Position numbers and translations under genes: made by a program. Of a stretch of DNA of 64,000 nt, positions 32,977-42,973 are shown piece after piece. Origin of the DNA: Sellimonas sp963559135 (GTDB lineage: Bacteria; Bacillota; Clostridia; Lachnospirales; Lachnospiraceae); the NCBI GenBank assembly GCA_963559135.1, contig CAUWJP010000008.1, positions 29,320 to 93,319 of the forward strand, written 5' to 3'. Under the pieces are notes generated by a model that was given only the letters and a program-made list of their open reading frames with translations, was not told the DNA's origin and ran no database searches. Each line of letters opens with the position of its first letter. Within the stretch, counting starts at the first letter, position 1.

Positions 32977-35900
32977 TTAATCTGCAAAATCAAACAGAGA
33001 TAACTGATTGGATTCTGGGAGATCAGAAAGAAGGCCAAGTTCTGCCATCTTATCGATTACCGTCTTGCTGACTTTCGTTCTCTGACGGAAATCATCTTTG
33101 GAAAGGTACTTACCGTCCCTTGATGCCTGTTCCACCGCTTCTGCCGCCTTATCTCCCATTCCGTCGATACTGGAAAGCGGCGGCATCAGCTTTCCGTCCA
33201 CAATCCGGAACTTGGTCGCTTTTGCCTCATAAATATCAATCGGAACAAATTCCAGACCACGGGCATACATTTCCTGCACAATTTTCATATCTTTCATCGT
33301 ATCCTGTTCTTTTTTGCTCAGGCGGTCCTGCCTGCTTTTGTATTCTCTGATATAGTATGCCAGTTTCTCTTTTCCCTGACACATAATTTCATAAGAAAAC
33401 GCATCTGCGCGGATTCCGAAATAAGCCGCATAATATGCAAGCGGATAGTTAACCTTACAATAGGCAATCCGGTACGCCATCATGACATAGGCTGCCGCAT
33501 GTGCCTTCGGGAACATATATTTGATCTTTTTACAAGACCAGATGTACCAGTCCGGCACTCCGGCCTCTTTCATCGACTCTTCAAACTCCGGTGTGAGCCC
33601 TTTTCCTTTTCGCACTTTCTCCATAATCGTAAAGGAAAGCTCACTGTCCATCCCTTTATTGATAAGGTAGGTCATGATATCGTCTCGGGTACAGATCGCA
33701 GTGGAAATCGTCGCTTTTCCTTCCTGAATCAACGTCTGCGCATTATTCAACCACACGTCGGTTCCGTGGGAAAGCCCGGAAATCCGGATCAGATCGGAAA
33801 GGGTCTTCGGCTTTGTATCCACTACCATCTGGATAACAAAGTCTGTTCCAAACTCCGGAATACCAAGACATCCTACCGGACACCCATCAATGTCGTCCGG
33901 CGTAATGCCGAGCGCCTCCGTATTGGCAAACAGCGACATGACTTTCGGGTCGTCCAGCGGAATATTTCTGGCATCAAACACGTTCTCTACGCCGTCATAT
34001 TCATTATCCATGGCGTCCGAATTGATCAGCTCCTCCAGCGTCTTGATCATGGTCGGATCATCGTGTCCCAGAATATCAAGCTTTAAGAGGTTATGGTCGA
34101 TGGAATGGTAGTCAAAATGGGTTGTAATAATGTCCGTATTCATATCATTTGCCGGATGTTGCACCGGGGTAAAGGAGTTGATGTCCTCACCGTGAGGAAG
34201 AACGATAATTCCTCCCGGATGCTGTCCCGTACTTCTCCGTATTCCTGTACACCCCTGTACGATCCGGTCGATCTCACAGTTCCGCTTCCTGCTGCCCCGC
34301 TCTTCATAATAATTCTTCACAAAGCCGAATGCGGTCTTATCTGCCAAAGTACCGATAGTTCCCGCACGGAATGTCTGTCCTTTTCCGAAGATGACCTCCG
34401 TGTACTTGTGCGCATTACTCTGATAGTCTCCTGAGAAGTTCAGGTCTATATCCGGCTCTTTATTTCCTTTAAATCCGAGGAATGTCTCAAATGGAATATC
34501 GAATCCGTCTTTGACAAGAGGATGTCCGCATACCGGGCAGTCCTTGTCCTTCATATCCCATCCACAGCCTCCTGCAAACGCACGCACTTCCTCCGAGTCA
34601 AAGTCACTGTAATGACAATGCGGGCAATAATAATGCGGACTTAACGGATTTACCTCCGTGATTCCTGCCATGGTGGCAACAAAAGAAGAGCCGACCGATC
34701 CACGGGAACCAACCAGGTATCCGTCCTCATTGGACTTCCACACCAGCTTCTGGGCAATAATATACATTACGGCAAATCCATTGGAGATGATGGAATGAAG
34801 CTCCCTCTCCAACCGTTCCGTCACGACATCCGGGAGGGGATCTCCATACATTTCATGGGCCTTTTTATAACAGATATCACGCAGGGTCTGATCGGAATTT
34901 TCAATAACCGGGGGACATTTGTCCGGACGAACCGGAGCAATCTTTTCGATCATATCCGCAATCTTATTCGTATTCTCAATCACAACCTCGTGGGCTTTTG
35001 CAGCACCAAGGTAGGAAAACTCCTCCATCATCTCTTCTGTCGTATGCAGAAACAAAGGTGCCTGTTCATCCGCATCTGAAAATCCTTTTCCTGCCATAAT
35101 GATTCTCCGGTAGACTTCATCCTCTGGATCCAGGAAATGAACGTCGCAGGTTGCCACAACTGGTTTGCAGAATTTCTCGCCAAGCCTTACAATCTTCCGG
35201 TTCAGATCCCGCAGATCCTCCTCACTTTTTACATTGGACACCCTGTCGCTTGCAATCATAAACCGGTTATTTCCAATCGGCTGAATTTCCAGATAATCAT
35301 AAAAATTCACCAGCTTTGCGATCTGCTCTTCTGATTTTCCATTTAAGACGGCCTGGAACAGTTCGCCCGCTTCGCAGGCACTTCCGATAATCAGTCCATC
35401 CCTATACCGTAAGAATTCGCTCTTTGGAATTCTCGGCATTCTGGAAAAATACTGCAGATGGGACATGGAAATCAAGCGGTACAGATTCACACGCCCAGTC
35501 TCATTTTTCGCCAGAATGACCGCATGGTGGGACGGAAGTTTCCGGATTGCATCCGGATTCATGGAGCCAAAGTGATTTAGCTCTTTCAATGTAAAAATCT
35601 CCCTGTCTTTCAGCATTTCAACAAACCGGACAAAAATCTCGGCCGTCGCCTGGGCATCATCTACCGCCCGGTGATGATTTTCCAGGGAAATGTTCAGCGC
35701 TTTTGCCACAACATTCAGCTTATACTTGGAAAGAGTCGGAAGGAGCACTCGCGCAAGGGCTACCGTATCCACTGATACGAATTCCTTCTCGATCTCCTGA
35801 TATCTGCAGTTCTGCTCAATAAAGCTGACATCAAATCCTGCATTGTGAGCCACCAGAACCGCATCTCCGACAAAATCCAGAAATTCCGGGAGAACTTCTT

Positions 35901-37476
35901 CAATAGGCTCAGCATCCATTACCATGTCATCAGTAATACTGGTCAGTTCTGTGATCCTAAACGGGATCGGAATCTTCGGATTGACAAAGGTGCTGAACCG
36001 CTCCGTGATTCTGCCGTGCTCTACCTTAACCGCTCCGATCTCGATAATCTTATCCTGAATCGGACTGAAACCGGTTGTCTCCAGGTCAAAAACCACATAT
36101 ATATCCTGAAGTGTCTGATCTTTCGCCCCTTGGGCAATTTCTGTCAGATCATCCACCAGATAGGCTTCCACGCCGTAAATAATTTTAAACGGATCGTCTT
36201 TATCCAGTGTTTCGATATAGTGATTGGCATCCGGGAACGCCTGAACAACACCGTGGTCCGTAATGGCAATGGCTTTATGTCCCCAGTCATGCGCACGTTT
36301 TACAATATCTTTTACTTCCGATACCCCGTCCATATCGCTCATTTTCGTATGGCAGTGCAGTTCTACACGCTTTTCCGGGCAGAGATCCTTTCTCTGAACG
36401 GTAAAGTCATTGATTTTCCGGATTCCGCTCACAGAACCGATGGTCAGCTCACCGTCAAATTTGTCGATCGTAGTGATTCCCTTTACTTTCAGAAATGCGC
36501 CTTTTTTAATATCACCAAGCAGATCCGGAAGCTGGTCATTTCTTGCAAACATTTTTACAACGATCGTATCAGTAAAATCAGTGATGGCAAACATCAAGAT
36601 CGTCTTTTCATTCCGGATCTCTCTAGTATCAAAACTGATGACTCTTCCCCGGATGGTGATCTCACCCATCTCCCCCAGCACCTGAGAAAGTTCGATCGGA
36701 GGATCATCAAAGTCACGTCCGTAGATCATATTCGGATCGTCCGATTTCCGGAAATCTTTTCTGACAAACGGTTTCTTCATTTCTTTTCCAAACCGCTTTT
36801 CTTTCAACGGCTTTGGAACAGATTTTGGCTTCTCTTCTTTTGTCTCGTTTTCTACGGCATTGAATTCTTCCGTAGTTTTTCGCTTCTCCTTACGGAGTGC
36901 TTCGTTTCTCTCGATGATTTCATCTACTTCTGCCTGAAGCTGGAGTTCGTTAAATTCCAGCGCGCTTTTTTTCTTCGGCGGCTGATAGCCGACTTTGATG
37001 GAAAGAGGCACATGGAAACGCTCGTTAAACACTTCGGACAGAAGGCTGACAATTGACTCTTTCTTTCCTTCCGCCACGATGGAATTCTGAAGCTTCAGAT
37101 TCAGTACACTGTCCTCGAAATCATAGTCCGCATGCTCAAACATGCTTTTCTCAACGGCGCTCCTCTGTTCCAGTTCCAGCAGAATACTGTCATAATACTC
37201 ATGCATCAGGTTTTCCGGTGTATACTGCTCCGACAGCTGATAGCTCTCAAGAATCTCCACCTGGATCATCGTCCGGTCAAATAGCTGATGCTTGATGGCA
37301 TACTCCAACTCATAAATTTTCTTTTTCTGCAGAAGATGTGTAGAAAACAGATAAATCCGGATAAAATCTCTTGTTGAATTCGTTGAAACTTTCGTAACCC
37401 TGACATCTTTCAGCAGAAATTTTGTCTCCTCCGAAAGCTTCAGGGTCGGAAACACTTCAAAAAAGTCTTTTCCCAT
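32977..37476 (-). CDS. polC: DNA polymerase III alpha subunit, PolC type
   Basis: 1,499 residues, normal for Firmicutes. Order: N-terminal domain, OB fold (~275-350), PHP segment RVELHCHTKMSDMDG near 370, DEDD exonuclease DIYVVFDLETTGFS near 457 with HNAGFD and HHRAVDDAQAT, and polymerase core with PDIDLNFSGDY. Zinc-binding CPHCHY...CPVCGHP. Replicative chain elongation and proofreading. Same operon as ispG, 13 bases apart. Confidence 0.98.
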   Translation of the reverse strand: MGKDFFEVFPTLKLSEETKFLLKDVRVTKVSTNSTRDFIRIYLFSTHLLQKKKIYELEYAIKHQLFDRTMIQVEILESYQLSEQYTPENLMHEYYDSILLELEQRSAVEKSMFEHADYDFEDSVLNLKLQNSIVAEGKKESIVSLLSEVFNERFHVPLSIKVGYQPPKKKSALEFNELQLQAEVDEIIERNEALRKEKRKTTEEFNAVENETKEEKPKSVPKPLKEKRFGKEMKKPFVRKDFRKSDDPNMIYGRDFDDPPIELSQVLGEMGEITIRGRVISFDTREIRNEKTILMFAITDFTDTIVVKMFARNDQLPDLLGDIKKGAFLKVKGITTIDKFDGELTIGSVSGIRKINDFTVQRKDLCPEKRVELHCHTKMSDMDGVSEVKDIVKRAHDWGHKAIAITDHGVVQAFPDANHYIETLDKDDPFKIIYGVEAYLVDDLTEIAQGAKDQTLQDIYVVFDLETTGFSPIQDKIIEIGAVKVEHGRITERFSTFVNPKIPIPFRITELTSITDDMVMDAEPIEEVLPEFLDFVGDAVLVAHNAGFDVSFIEQNCRYQEIEKEFVSVDTVALARVLLPTLSKYKLNVVAKALNISLENHHRAVDDAQATAEIFVRFVEMLKDREIFTLKELNHFGSMNPDAIRKLPSHHAVILAKNETGRVNLYRLISMSHLQYFSRMPRIPKSEFLRYRDGLIIGSACEAGELFQAVLNGKSEEQIAKLVNFYDYLEIQPIGNNRFMIASDRVSNVKSEEDLRDLNRKIVRLGEKFCKPVVATCDVHFLDPEDEVYRRIIMAGKGFSDADEQAPLFLHTTEEMMEEFSYLGAAKAHEVVIENTNKIADMIEKIAPVRPDKCPPVIENSDQTLRDICYKKAHEMYGDPLPDVVTERLERELHSIISNGFAVMYIIAQKLVWKSNEDGYLVGSRGSVGSSFVATMAGITEVNPLSPHYYCPHCHYSDFDSEEVRAFAGGCGWDMKDKDCPVCGHPLVKDGFDIPFETFLGFKGNKEPDIDLNFSGDYQSNAHKYTEVIFGKGQTFRAGTIGTLADKTAFGFVKNYYEERGSRKRNCEIDRIVQGCTGIRRSTGQHPGGIIVLPHGEDINSFTPVQHPANDMNTDIITTHFDYHSIDHNLLKLDILGHDDPTMIKTLEELINSDAMDNEYDGVENVFDARNIPLDDPKVMSLFANTEALGITPDDIDGCPVGCLGIPEFGTDFVIQMVVDTKPKTLSDLIRISGLSHGTDVWLNNAQTLIQEGKATISTAICTRDDIMTYLINKGMDSELSFTIMEKVRKGKGLTPEFEESMKEAGVPDWYIWSCKKIKYMFPKAHAAAYVMMAYRIAYCKVNYPLAYYAAYFGIRADAFSYEIMCQGKEKLAYYIREYKSRQDRLSKKEQDTMKDMKIVQEMYARGLEFVPIDIYEAKATKFRIVDGKLMPPLSSIDGMGDKAAEAVEQASRDGKYLSKDDFRQRTKVSKTVIDKMAELGLLSDLPESNQLSLFDFAD

Positions 37477-37489
37477 ATGTCACAAGTCC

Positions 37490-38551
37490 TCAATCTTTTT
37501 TCCAGTTCAGAAGCTCTTCCCGAAGGGCCGGAAGGAGTTCTTCTTCTTTAAGTTTTTTTACGATCTCTCCCTTTTTAATCAAAAGACCTTCTCCGACACC
37601 TCCGGCAATCCCGATATCGGCTTCCTTCGCCTCACCAGGTCCATTGACAACACAACCCATAACAGCCACTTTCACGTCGTCAAGCGGGATGTCCTGTACC
37701 ATATCTTCCACCTGATTCGCAAGGCCGATCAGATCAATCCTCGTTCTTCCGCAGGTCGGGCAGGAAACAACCTCGATGCCTCCTTTTTTCAGTCCTAATG
37801 TTCTTAAAATCAGCTTTGCGGATTTGACTTCTTCCAGAGGATCTCCCGTCAAAGAAACACGGATGGTATTTCCGATTCCCTGATAGAGGATGATTCCAAG
37901 TCCGATCGAAGATTTAATGTTGCCGAAAAGAACTGTGCCTGCTTCTGTAATACCGACATGAAGGGGATACGGACATTGCGGAGCCAGAAGTTCATGCGCT
38001 CTGACACACATCATGACATCGGATGCCTTGATACTGACAACCAGATTGTTGTATCCCATCTTTTCAATCATGTTCACCTTATCCAGCGCACTCTCCACCA
38101 GCCCTTCGGCTGTCACACCGTCATATTTTTCCACAAGATTTTTCTCTAAGGATCCGCTGTTGACTCCTATCCGGATCGGAACCTGATATTCTTTTGCCTT
38201 CTCCACTACTTTTCTCACACGATCCTGATCTCCAATATTTCCCGGGTTAATACGGATCTTGTCTGCTCCGTTTTCTATGGCCGCAATGGCAAGCCTGTAG
38301 TCAAAGTGGATATCCGCCACAAGTGGAATATGGATTCTGCGCTTGATCTCTTTGAGCGCTTCTGCCGCCTCCATTGTCGGAACGGCACACCGGATAATCT
38401 CACAGCCTGCCCGCTCCAGAGCCAGTATCTGATTTACCGTTGCCTCTACGTCTTCCGTTTTCGTGTTTGTCATAGACTGGATGGCAACCGGATAATTGCC
38501 TCCAATTTTTACATTTCCAATCTGGATTACTTTTGTCTGTGTGCGCAGCAT
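37490..38551 (-). CDS. ispG: 4-hydroxy-3-methylbut-2-enyl-diphosphate synthase
   Basis: 353 residues. TIM-barrel IQSMTNTKTEDVEATV, ADIHFDYRLA, and 4Fe-4S ligands CPTCGRTRIDL and MGCVVNGPGEAKEADIG. Converts methylerythritol cyclodiphosphate in the MEP isoprenoid pathway. In many clostridia dxr-rseP-ispG precede polC; here only ispG is adjacent. Confidence 0.97.
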   Translation of the reverse strand: MLRTQTKVIQIGNVKIGGNYPVAIQSMTNTKTEDVEATVNQILALERAGCEIIRCAVPTMEAAEALKEIKRRIHIPLVADIHFDYRLAIAAIENGADKIRINPGNIGDQDRVRKVVEKAKEYQVPIRIGVNSGSLEKNLVEKYDGVTAEGLVESALDKVNMIEKMGYNNLVVSIKASDVMMCVRAHELLAPQCPYPLHVGITEAGTVLFGNIKSSIGLGIILYQGIGNTIRVSLTGDPLEEVKSAKLILRTLGLKKGGIEVVSCPTCGRTRIDLIGLANQVEDMVQDIPLDDVKVAVMGCVVNGPGEAKEADIGIAGGVGEGLLIKKGEIVKKLKEEELLPALREELLNWKKD

Positions 38552-38570
38552 ATTCTTCCTCCTCTACATG

Positions 38571-38626
38571 AATAAAATCCCCTCTACCCAAGTCACACGT
38601 CAAATCCGTTTTCCTGTATAGAGGGG
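38571..38626 (-). terminator. Terminator after the membrane-anchored unknown
   Basis: CCCCTCTA with TAGAGGGG, long loop, then ATTTTATT. Sits between it and ispG, so ispG-polC may start from read-through or an unseen promoter. Confidence 0.55.
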
Positions 38627-38632
38627 AAAGAT

Positions 38633-39097
38633 CTACTTTTTATCAAATATCATCTGTTCACCGTATTCACGGTCTGTAAGCGTCAGCGTCTGCCGCTCCA
38701 TGCTGTAGTCAAATGATGTCTCAAACTTGGATAACGCTGTATCCAATGCGCTTTCTGTCAGCTGTCCGTCATACTGCTCCAGAATCTTGTCAATTTCGCT
38801 TTGCTGAAGTCCTCTGATCACCAGTGTCTTTTCTGATTTATCCACCTGACAGTCCATCGTCACGTTCAGTCCGGATACATCCTGCAGGTTGTCAAACTGA
38901 AGCTCGACTTTATCATCACTTTGAATGGTCATTGTAATATTATCATCCTGATACTCCCATGTCCCTGCAATCGGATTTCTCGCAAATGACCGAATCAGGA
39001 AGTACGCTGCAACCACAATGATGAGAACAGACGCTGTCCAGATCACGATCCTGAACAAAAAACTCCTCTCTTTTTCATCATTTTTGGCAATTAACAT
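38633..39097 (-). CDS. Membrane-anchored protein, 154 aa, unknown
   Basis: ATG 39097 follows ATGGAGGTAATCC; an ATG five codons earlier overlaps this SD. One transmembrane helix at residues ~17-38 (FRIVIWTASVLIIVVAAYFLI) then an extracellular beta-type domain starting GTWEYQDDNITMTIQSDDKVEL, resembling DUF5640-like lipocalin-type domains. Function unknown. Confidence 0.8.
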   Translation of the reverse strand: MLIAKNDEKERSFLFRIVIWTASVLIIVVAAYFLIRSFARNPIAGTWEYQDDNITMTIQSDDKVELQFDNLQDVSGLNVTMDCQVDKSEKTLVIRGLQQSEIDKILEQYDGQLTESALDTALSKFETSFDYSMERQTLTLTDREYGEQMIFDKK

Positions 39098-39137
39098 CTG
39101 GATTACCTCCATATTTTTATTCTTTTATTCTAAGTAA

Positions 39138-39166
39138 ATTATAAAATTTTTATTCATACCTGTCAA
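39138..39166 (-). promoter_or_regulatory. Perfect consensus sigma-A promoter
   Basis: Minus strand TTGACA, 17 bases, TATAAT, exact consensus, 40 bases upstream of the membrane protein start. Confidence 0.85.
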
Positions 39167-39302
39167 CACGGGATTCGTTCAGGCATCTTTTTGATGCTTT
39201 TCGGCACATGTTGGCCTTTCTACGTTCCATTATGTCACACTTCCTGTTTTCTCCATGTTTCTATTGCTAAAATGTATCCACACTATAGATAGGAGGCAAT
39301 GT

Positions 39303-39653
39303 ATGGGGTTTTCAGAAAGACTAAAATTACTGCGCAGAAACGCAGACGTAACTCAGGATCAACTAGCACAATACCTTCAGGTATCCCGATCGACCATCGC
39401 CGGATACGAAACAAAAAACCGACAGCCAGACTATGACAAACTGTATATGATTGCGCAGTTTTTTCATGTCAGTACCGATTATCTCATTTCCGGCAAGGAA
39501 TCTCAGCCGATTGAACTTTCTTCTTCCGCTCCTGCCGCAAACGAAAGAATCATTCAATATCAGCTTAAAACGATTTATATGTCTCTGTCTGTAAAATCAA
39601 AGCAGGACCTGTTGGAATACGCAAATCTTCTTGCTTTGAGAGATCGGCAATAA
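39303..39653 (+). CDS. XRE-family transcriptional regulator, 116 aa
   Basis: ATG follows AGGAGGCAATGT. HTH residues ~5-60: ERLKLLRRNADVTQDQLAQYLQVSRSTIAGYE and a C-terminal helical part that likely dimerises. Divergent from the membrane protein with a 205-base shared region, which may hold its operator. Confidence 0.92.
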   Translation: MGFSERLKLLRRNADVTQDQLAQYLQVSRSTIAGYETKNRQPDYDKLYMIAQFFHVSTDYLISGKESQPIELSSSAPAANERIIQYQLKTIYMSLSVKSKQDLLEYANLLALRDRQ

Positions 39654-39681
39654 TCATCCGTAAGGATGTCTGGAAAACAGG

Positions 39682-39715
39682 AAAGGAGGAATTGCAATGA
39701 TTCCTCCTTTTTCTG
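39682..39715 (+). terminator. Terminator of XRE gene
   Basis: AAAGGAGGAAT with ATTCCTCCTTT, then Ts; can also serve hisC on the minus strand. Confidence 0.8.
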
Positions 39716-39717
39716 AC

Positions 39718-40773
39718 TTATTCTTTCATAATCTCTTCCAATGTGTCAAAAAACTGATTCATTTCCTCATCTGTTCCGACAGTAATTCGTAAATACTGTA
39801 CGATCTCAGGCTGTTTCCAGTGTCTGACATAAATCTGCCTGTCCTTGAGTGCCTGAAACAGTTTTTCTCCATCGTACTTCGGATGTTTTGCAAAGATAAA
39901 GTTCGTACTTGAATCCGGAAATTCAAATCCCAGATCCGCCAGTTTTGCTTTGCTCCATTCTCTTGTCGCAACGATCTTTTCTGTCGTCTCCTGGAAGTAT
40001 GCCGTATCTTTTACTGCTTCTGTCCCACATGCAATGGCTGGATAGGACATAGTATAGGAATTGAAAGAATACTTCACATCCTGCAGCCAACGGATAAGCC
40101 GTTCATTCCCTGCTGCAAATCCAATCCTCATTCCTGCCAAGGATCTGGATTTTGAAAAAGTCTGTGTCACCAGAAGATTTTCATAGCGGTCAATCAGGGA
40201 AATGGCAGACGGCTTTCCTGCAAAGTCAATATAAGCCTCATCCACAATGACAATCACATTCGGATTCTGTTTTAAAATCTCCTCAATCACATCCAGGCTC
40301 TCATAGATTCCCGTCGGCGCATTCGGATTCGGGAAGATGATACCCCCGTTTTCCTTAAAGTAGTCCTCTTTTCTAAGATGCATCTTCTCATCCAGCGGAC
40401 AGCATTCATACGGGATCCGATAGAGCTCTGCCCACACCTTATAAAAGGAATAGGTGATGTCCGGAAACAGGATCGGCTTCCCGGAATTAAAAAAGGTAAG
40501 AAAGCTCATAGACAGCACGTCATCTGATCCCACTCCTACGAAGATCTGTTCCGGTTTAACCTGACAATACTCAGCCAGACTCTCTGTCAGCATACGGATT
40601 TCCGGATCCGGATACAGACGGAGTCTTCCAGCATCCATCTCCTTTAGTGCACGTTCTACTCCCGGTGCAGGTGGATACGGATTTTCATTGGTATTCAGTT
40701 TGATTACTTTTTGTTGCGGCTGCTCTCCCGGAACATAAGGAGTCACCCGGCGAATATTTTCTTCCAGTCTCAT
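39718..40773 (-). CDS. hisC: Histidinol-phosphate aminotransferase
   Basis: 351 residues. LNTNENPYPPAPGV, VGVGSDDVLS, NPNAPTG, VDEAYIDF, and PLP-lysine motif TFSKSRSLAGMRIGF. Histidine synthesis; may also act on aromatic pyruvates. No other his genes are near; ahead of it is another aminotransferase in the same operon. Confidence 0.92.
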   Translation of the reverse strand: MRLEENIRRVTPYVPGEQPQQKVIKLNTNENPYPPAPGVERALKEMDAGRLRLYPDPEIRMLTESLAEYCQVKPEQIFVGVGSDDVLSMSFLTFFNSGKPILFPDITYSFYKVWAELYRIPYECCPLDEKMHLRKEDYFKENGGIIFPNPNAPTGIYESLDVIEEILKQNPNVIVIVDEAYIDFAGKPSAISLIDRYENLLVTQTFSKSRSLAGMRIGFAAGNERLIRWLQDVKYSFNSYTMSYPAIACGTEAVKDTAYFQETTEKIVATREWSKAKLADLGFEFPDSSTNFIFAKHPKYDGEKLFQALKDRQIYVRHWKQPEIVQYLRITVGTDEEMNQFFDTLEEIMKE

Positions 40774-40779
40774 ACGCGT

Positions 40780-41976
40780 CTACTCCTGTCCGTGGTATTC
40801 AGCCGCAAGTTCTTCAAATTTCGGGAGCGCACGTACAATCGTGTCATATGCCACACAGTACGCAAGTCTGACATAGCCCGGACAGCCAAAGGAGCTTCCC
40901 GGTACCATCAGAATGTTGTATTTTTTCGCTCTGTTGCAGAATTCCTTTTCATCTTCCACCGGAGACTTGACAAACAGATAGAAGGCCCCTTCCGGTTTGA
41001 TACAGGAAAATCCTGCTTTCTTTAACCCTTCATACAAAGTCTCTCTGTTCTTATCATAAAAAGCAAGGTCTGCTTTTTCATTCAGGCATCTTGCCACAGC
41101 TTTCTGCTGGAGTGTCGGTGCGTTGACAAATCCAAGAATCCGGGTCGCTACATTGGCAGCAGAAATCACATCCGCACTGTCTGTCACTTCATCCGGAATT
41201 ACAAGATATCCAATCCGCTCTCCCGGAAGAGAAAGGGACTTACTGAACGAATATCCTACAATCGTATTGTCGTAATACTTTGTCAGGAACGTAACTTCTG
41301 CATCCCCGTACACAAGCTCACGATACGGCTCGTCGGAAATCAGATAAATGTCTGTTCCATATTCCTTTTGCTTTTTCTCCATAGCGGAAGCCATCTTCTT
41401 TACCGTCTCTTCAGAATATACGACACCGGTCGGATTATTCGGATTGTTGACGATCACCGCTTTTGTCTTCGGCGTGATCTTCTGGGCAAACTCATCAAGT
41501 TTTGGCTGGAATGTCTCCGTATCAGGGGAAATCTCTACAAGAACTCCGTCATAATTATTAACATAACTTCTGTATTCTCCAAAATACGGTGCAAAAACGA
41601 TGACCTCATCTCCCGGATTGATCAGAGTTTTCAAAATAACATTCAGTCCGCCTGCCGCTCCTACTGTCATCGTAATATTCTTTCCTTCAAAGGAAGTTCC
41701 AAACCGTTCGTTCAGATTCTGTGCAACCGCTTCCCGAACGTCTGCGTATCCGGCATTGCTGTTTGTATATCCGTGCAGCACAACCGGATTCTCCTCTTTC
41801 AATACATCCATCATGGCGTTTGTTAATGCTTCCGGAGCCGGAATATTCGGATTCCCAAGGCTGAAGTCATAGACATTTTCCGCCCCGTAAATCTTGGCAA
41901 GCCGGTTTCCTTCCTCAAACATCGCACGAATCGCGGAACTGTTTGCCACCATCCCTTTCATCTTCTCTGCAATCAT
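40780..41976 (-). CDS. Class I/II PLP aminotransferase, aspartate/aromatic type
   Basis: 398 residues. DFSLGNPNIPAPEAL, GAAGGLNVIL, NNPNNPTGVVYSEE, ISDEPYREL, SFSKSLSLPGERIGY (PLP Lys), and PGSSFGCPGYVRLAY. Family transfers amino groups between aspartate or aromatic acids and 2-oxoglutarate. Six bases ahead of hisC. Confidence 0.88.
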   Translation of the reverse strand: MIAEKMKGMVANSSAIRAMFEEGNRLAKIYGAENVYDFSLGNPNIPAPEALTNAMMDVLKEENPVVLHGYTNSNAGYADVREAVAQNLNERFGTSFEGKNITMTVGAAGGLNVILKTLINPGDEVIVFAPYFGEYRSYVNNYDGVLVEISPDTETFQPKLDEFAQKITPKTKAVIVNNPNNPTGVVYSEETVKKMASAMEKKQKEYGTDIYLISDEPYRELVYGDAEVTFLTKYYDNTIVGYSFSKSLSLPGERIGYLVIPDEVTDSADVISAANVATRILGFVNAPTLQQKAVARCLNEKADLAFYDKNRETLYEGLKKAGFSCIKPEGAFYLFVKSPVEDEKEFCNRAKKYNILMVPGSSFGCPGYVRLAYCVAYDTIVRALPKFEELAAEYHGQE

Positions 41977-42887
41977 TCTGATACCTCCTGTACTTTTGAT
42001 AAAACTCCTTTTTCAAGCAGCATCGCCGGCTTATAGGAAAGTTTTGCTTTTCTAAGCCCCTCCTGCCCGGCGTCATCCTCTCTGTTGACATAGCGGTATC
42101 CCATACACTCATGCTCCACAAACTGCTGGTTGATCATTGTATATGCACCCGGCACATCGGCAAATGCCTTTTCAATGTGGACAACAACGGTGTCATCACT
42201 TACCGGTTCCCCAACGGTAAATGCGACAATCTCACCATTCACACGGAGAACGCCTCCTATTAAACGGAGCTCCTGAAACAGCCTCAGTGAGTTGAGCGTC
42301 ACACACATCTCACAGTTTTTCTCTTCGTCCGCGTCGCATCCGTTTTCGTTTCTCCATTTCAGAGCCATCTGGAAGCATTCTTCCAGATTATCCTTTGTGA
42401 TCGGTTCATATTCCCAGTCTTCATATGTGGCCTTGAACTTATTGATGTGGTTTCGTTTGCCGTGGAGCTTTTTCCCCGAAAGAGTACACAGCTTTTCAGA
42501 CTCATAAATATAGTCCGCAGCGTCCCTGTCGAATTCAATCTGGTATCTTCCCGGATACCAACTATCGACAAGAGCGAACTGTGCTTCCGAAAGTCCGTAC
42601 ATAAAGAACTCCCCGCCCTGTTCCTCACAGTACTTCTCCATCTGCGGAATCAGCAGCCGGATCTCTTCGTCCGGCCCTGCCGGCCATGAAAATCCGTAAC
42701 CACTTTCTGTTTTTTCTCGGAACAGAATTGCTTTTCCTGTAAAGGCAAAATCCAGATTATAATGTCTTCCCCATAGCATGACTCCGAAAAATGTTCTGTC
42801 ACAGCTTCTTGACGGATATTTCCGAAAATATTCCTTAATCAGTTCCTGATCCTCTAACTGGACACGTTCAAATTTCCATTCATCCAT
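41973..42887 (-). CDS. DUF2156 (phosphatidylglycerol lysyltransferase-like) protein, 304 aa
   Basis: GNAT-like fold of DUF2156: RTFFGVMLWGRHYNLDF, LSGKKLHGKRNHINKFKATY, TVGEPVSDDTVVVHIEKAFADVPGAYTMINQQF, YVNREDDAGQEGLRKAKLSYKP. Soluble form without membrane domain; may transfer amino acids from tRNA. Four-base overlap with the aminotransferase. Confidence 0.85.
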   Translation of the reverse strand: MDEWKFERVQLEDQELIKEYFRKYPSRSCDRTFFGVMLWGRHYNLDFAFTGKAILFREKTESGYGFSWPAGPDEEIRLLIPQMEKYCEEQGGEFFMYGLSEAQFALVDSWYPGRYQIEFDRDAADYIYESEKLCTLSGKKLHGKRNHINKFKATYEDWEYEPITKDNLEECFQMALKWRNENGCDADEEKNCEMCVTLNSLRLFQELRLIGGVLRVNGEIVAFTVGEPVSDDTVVVHIEKAFADVPGAYTMINQQFVEHECMGYRYVNREDDAGQEGLRKAKLSYKPAMLLEKGVLSKVQEVSE

Positions 42888-42923
42888 ACTGTCCTATACC
42901 TTCTTCTTCTTTCACATGAATAC

Positions 42924-42959
42924 AAAAGCCCTACATCCGGTGCCATACCGATATAGGGC
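42924..42959 (-). terminator. Terminator of prfA operon
   Basis: GCCCTA with TAGGGC and an inner CGGT/ACCG stem, minus strand, then TTTT. Confidence 0.75.
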
Positions 42960-42973
42960 ATCCTGTCTGTCAA

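Noticed and set aside
35845..37056. 403-codon open frame on the plus strand
   Set aside because: Lies wholly antisense to polC, Cys/Phe/His/Arg-rich pseudo-protein without SD or domain.
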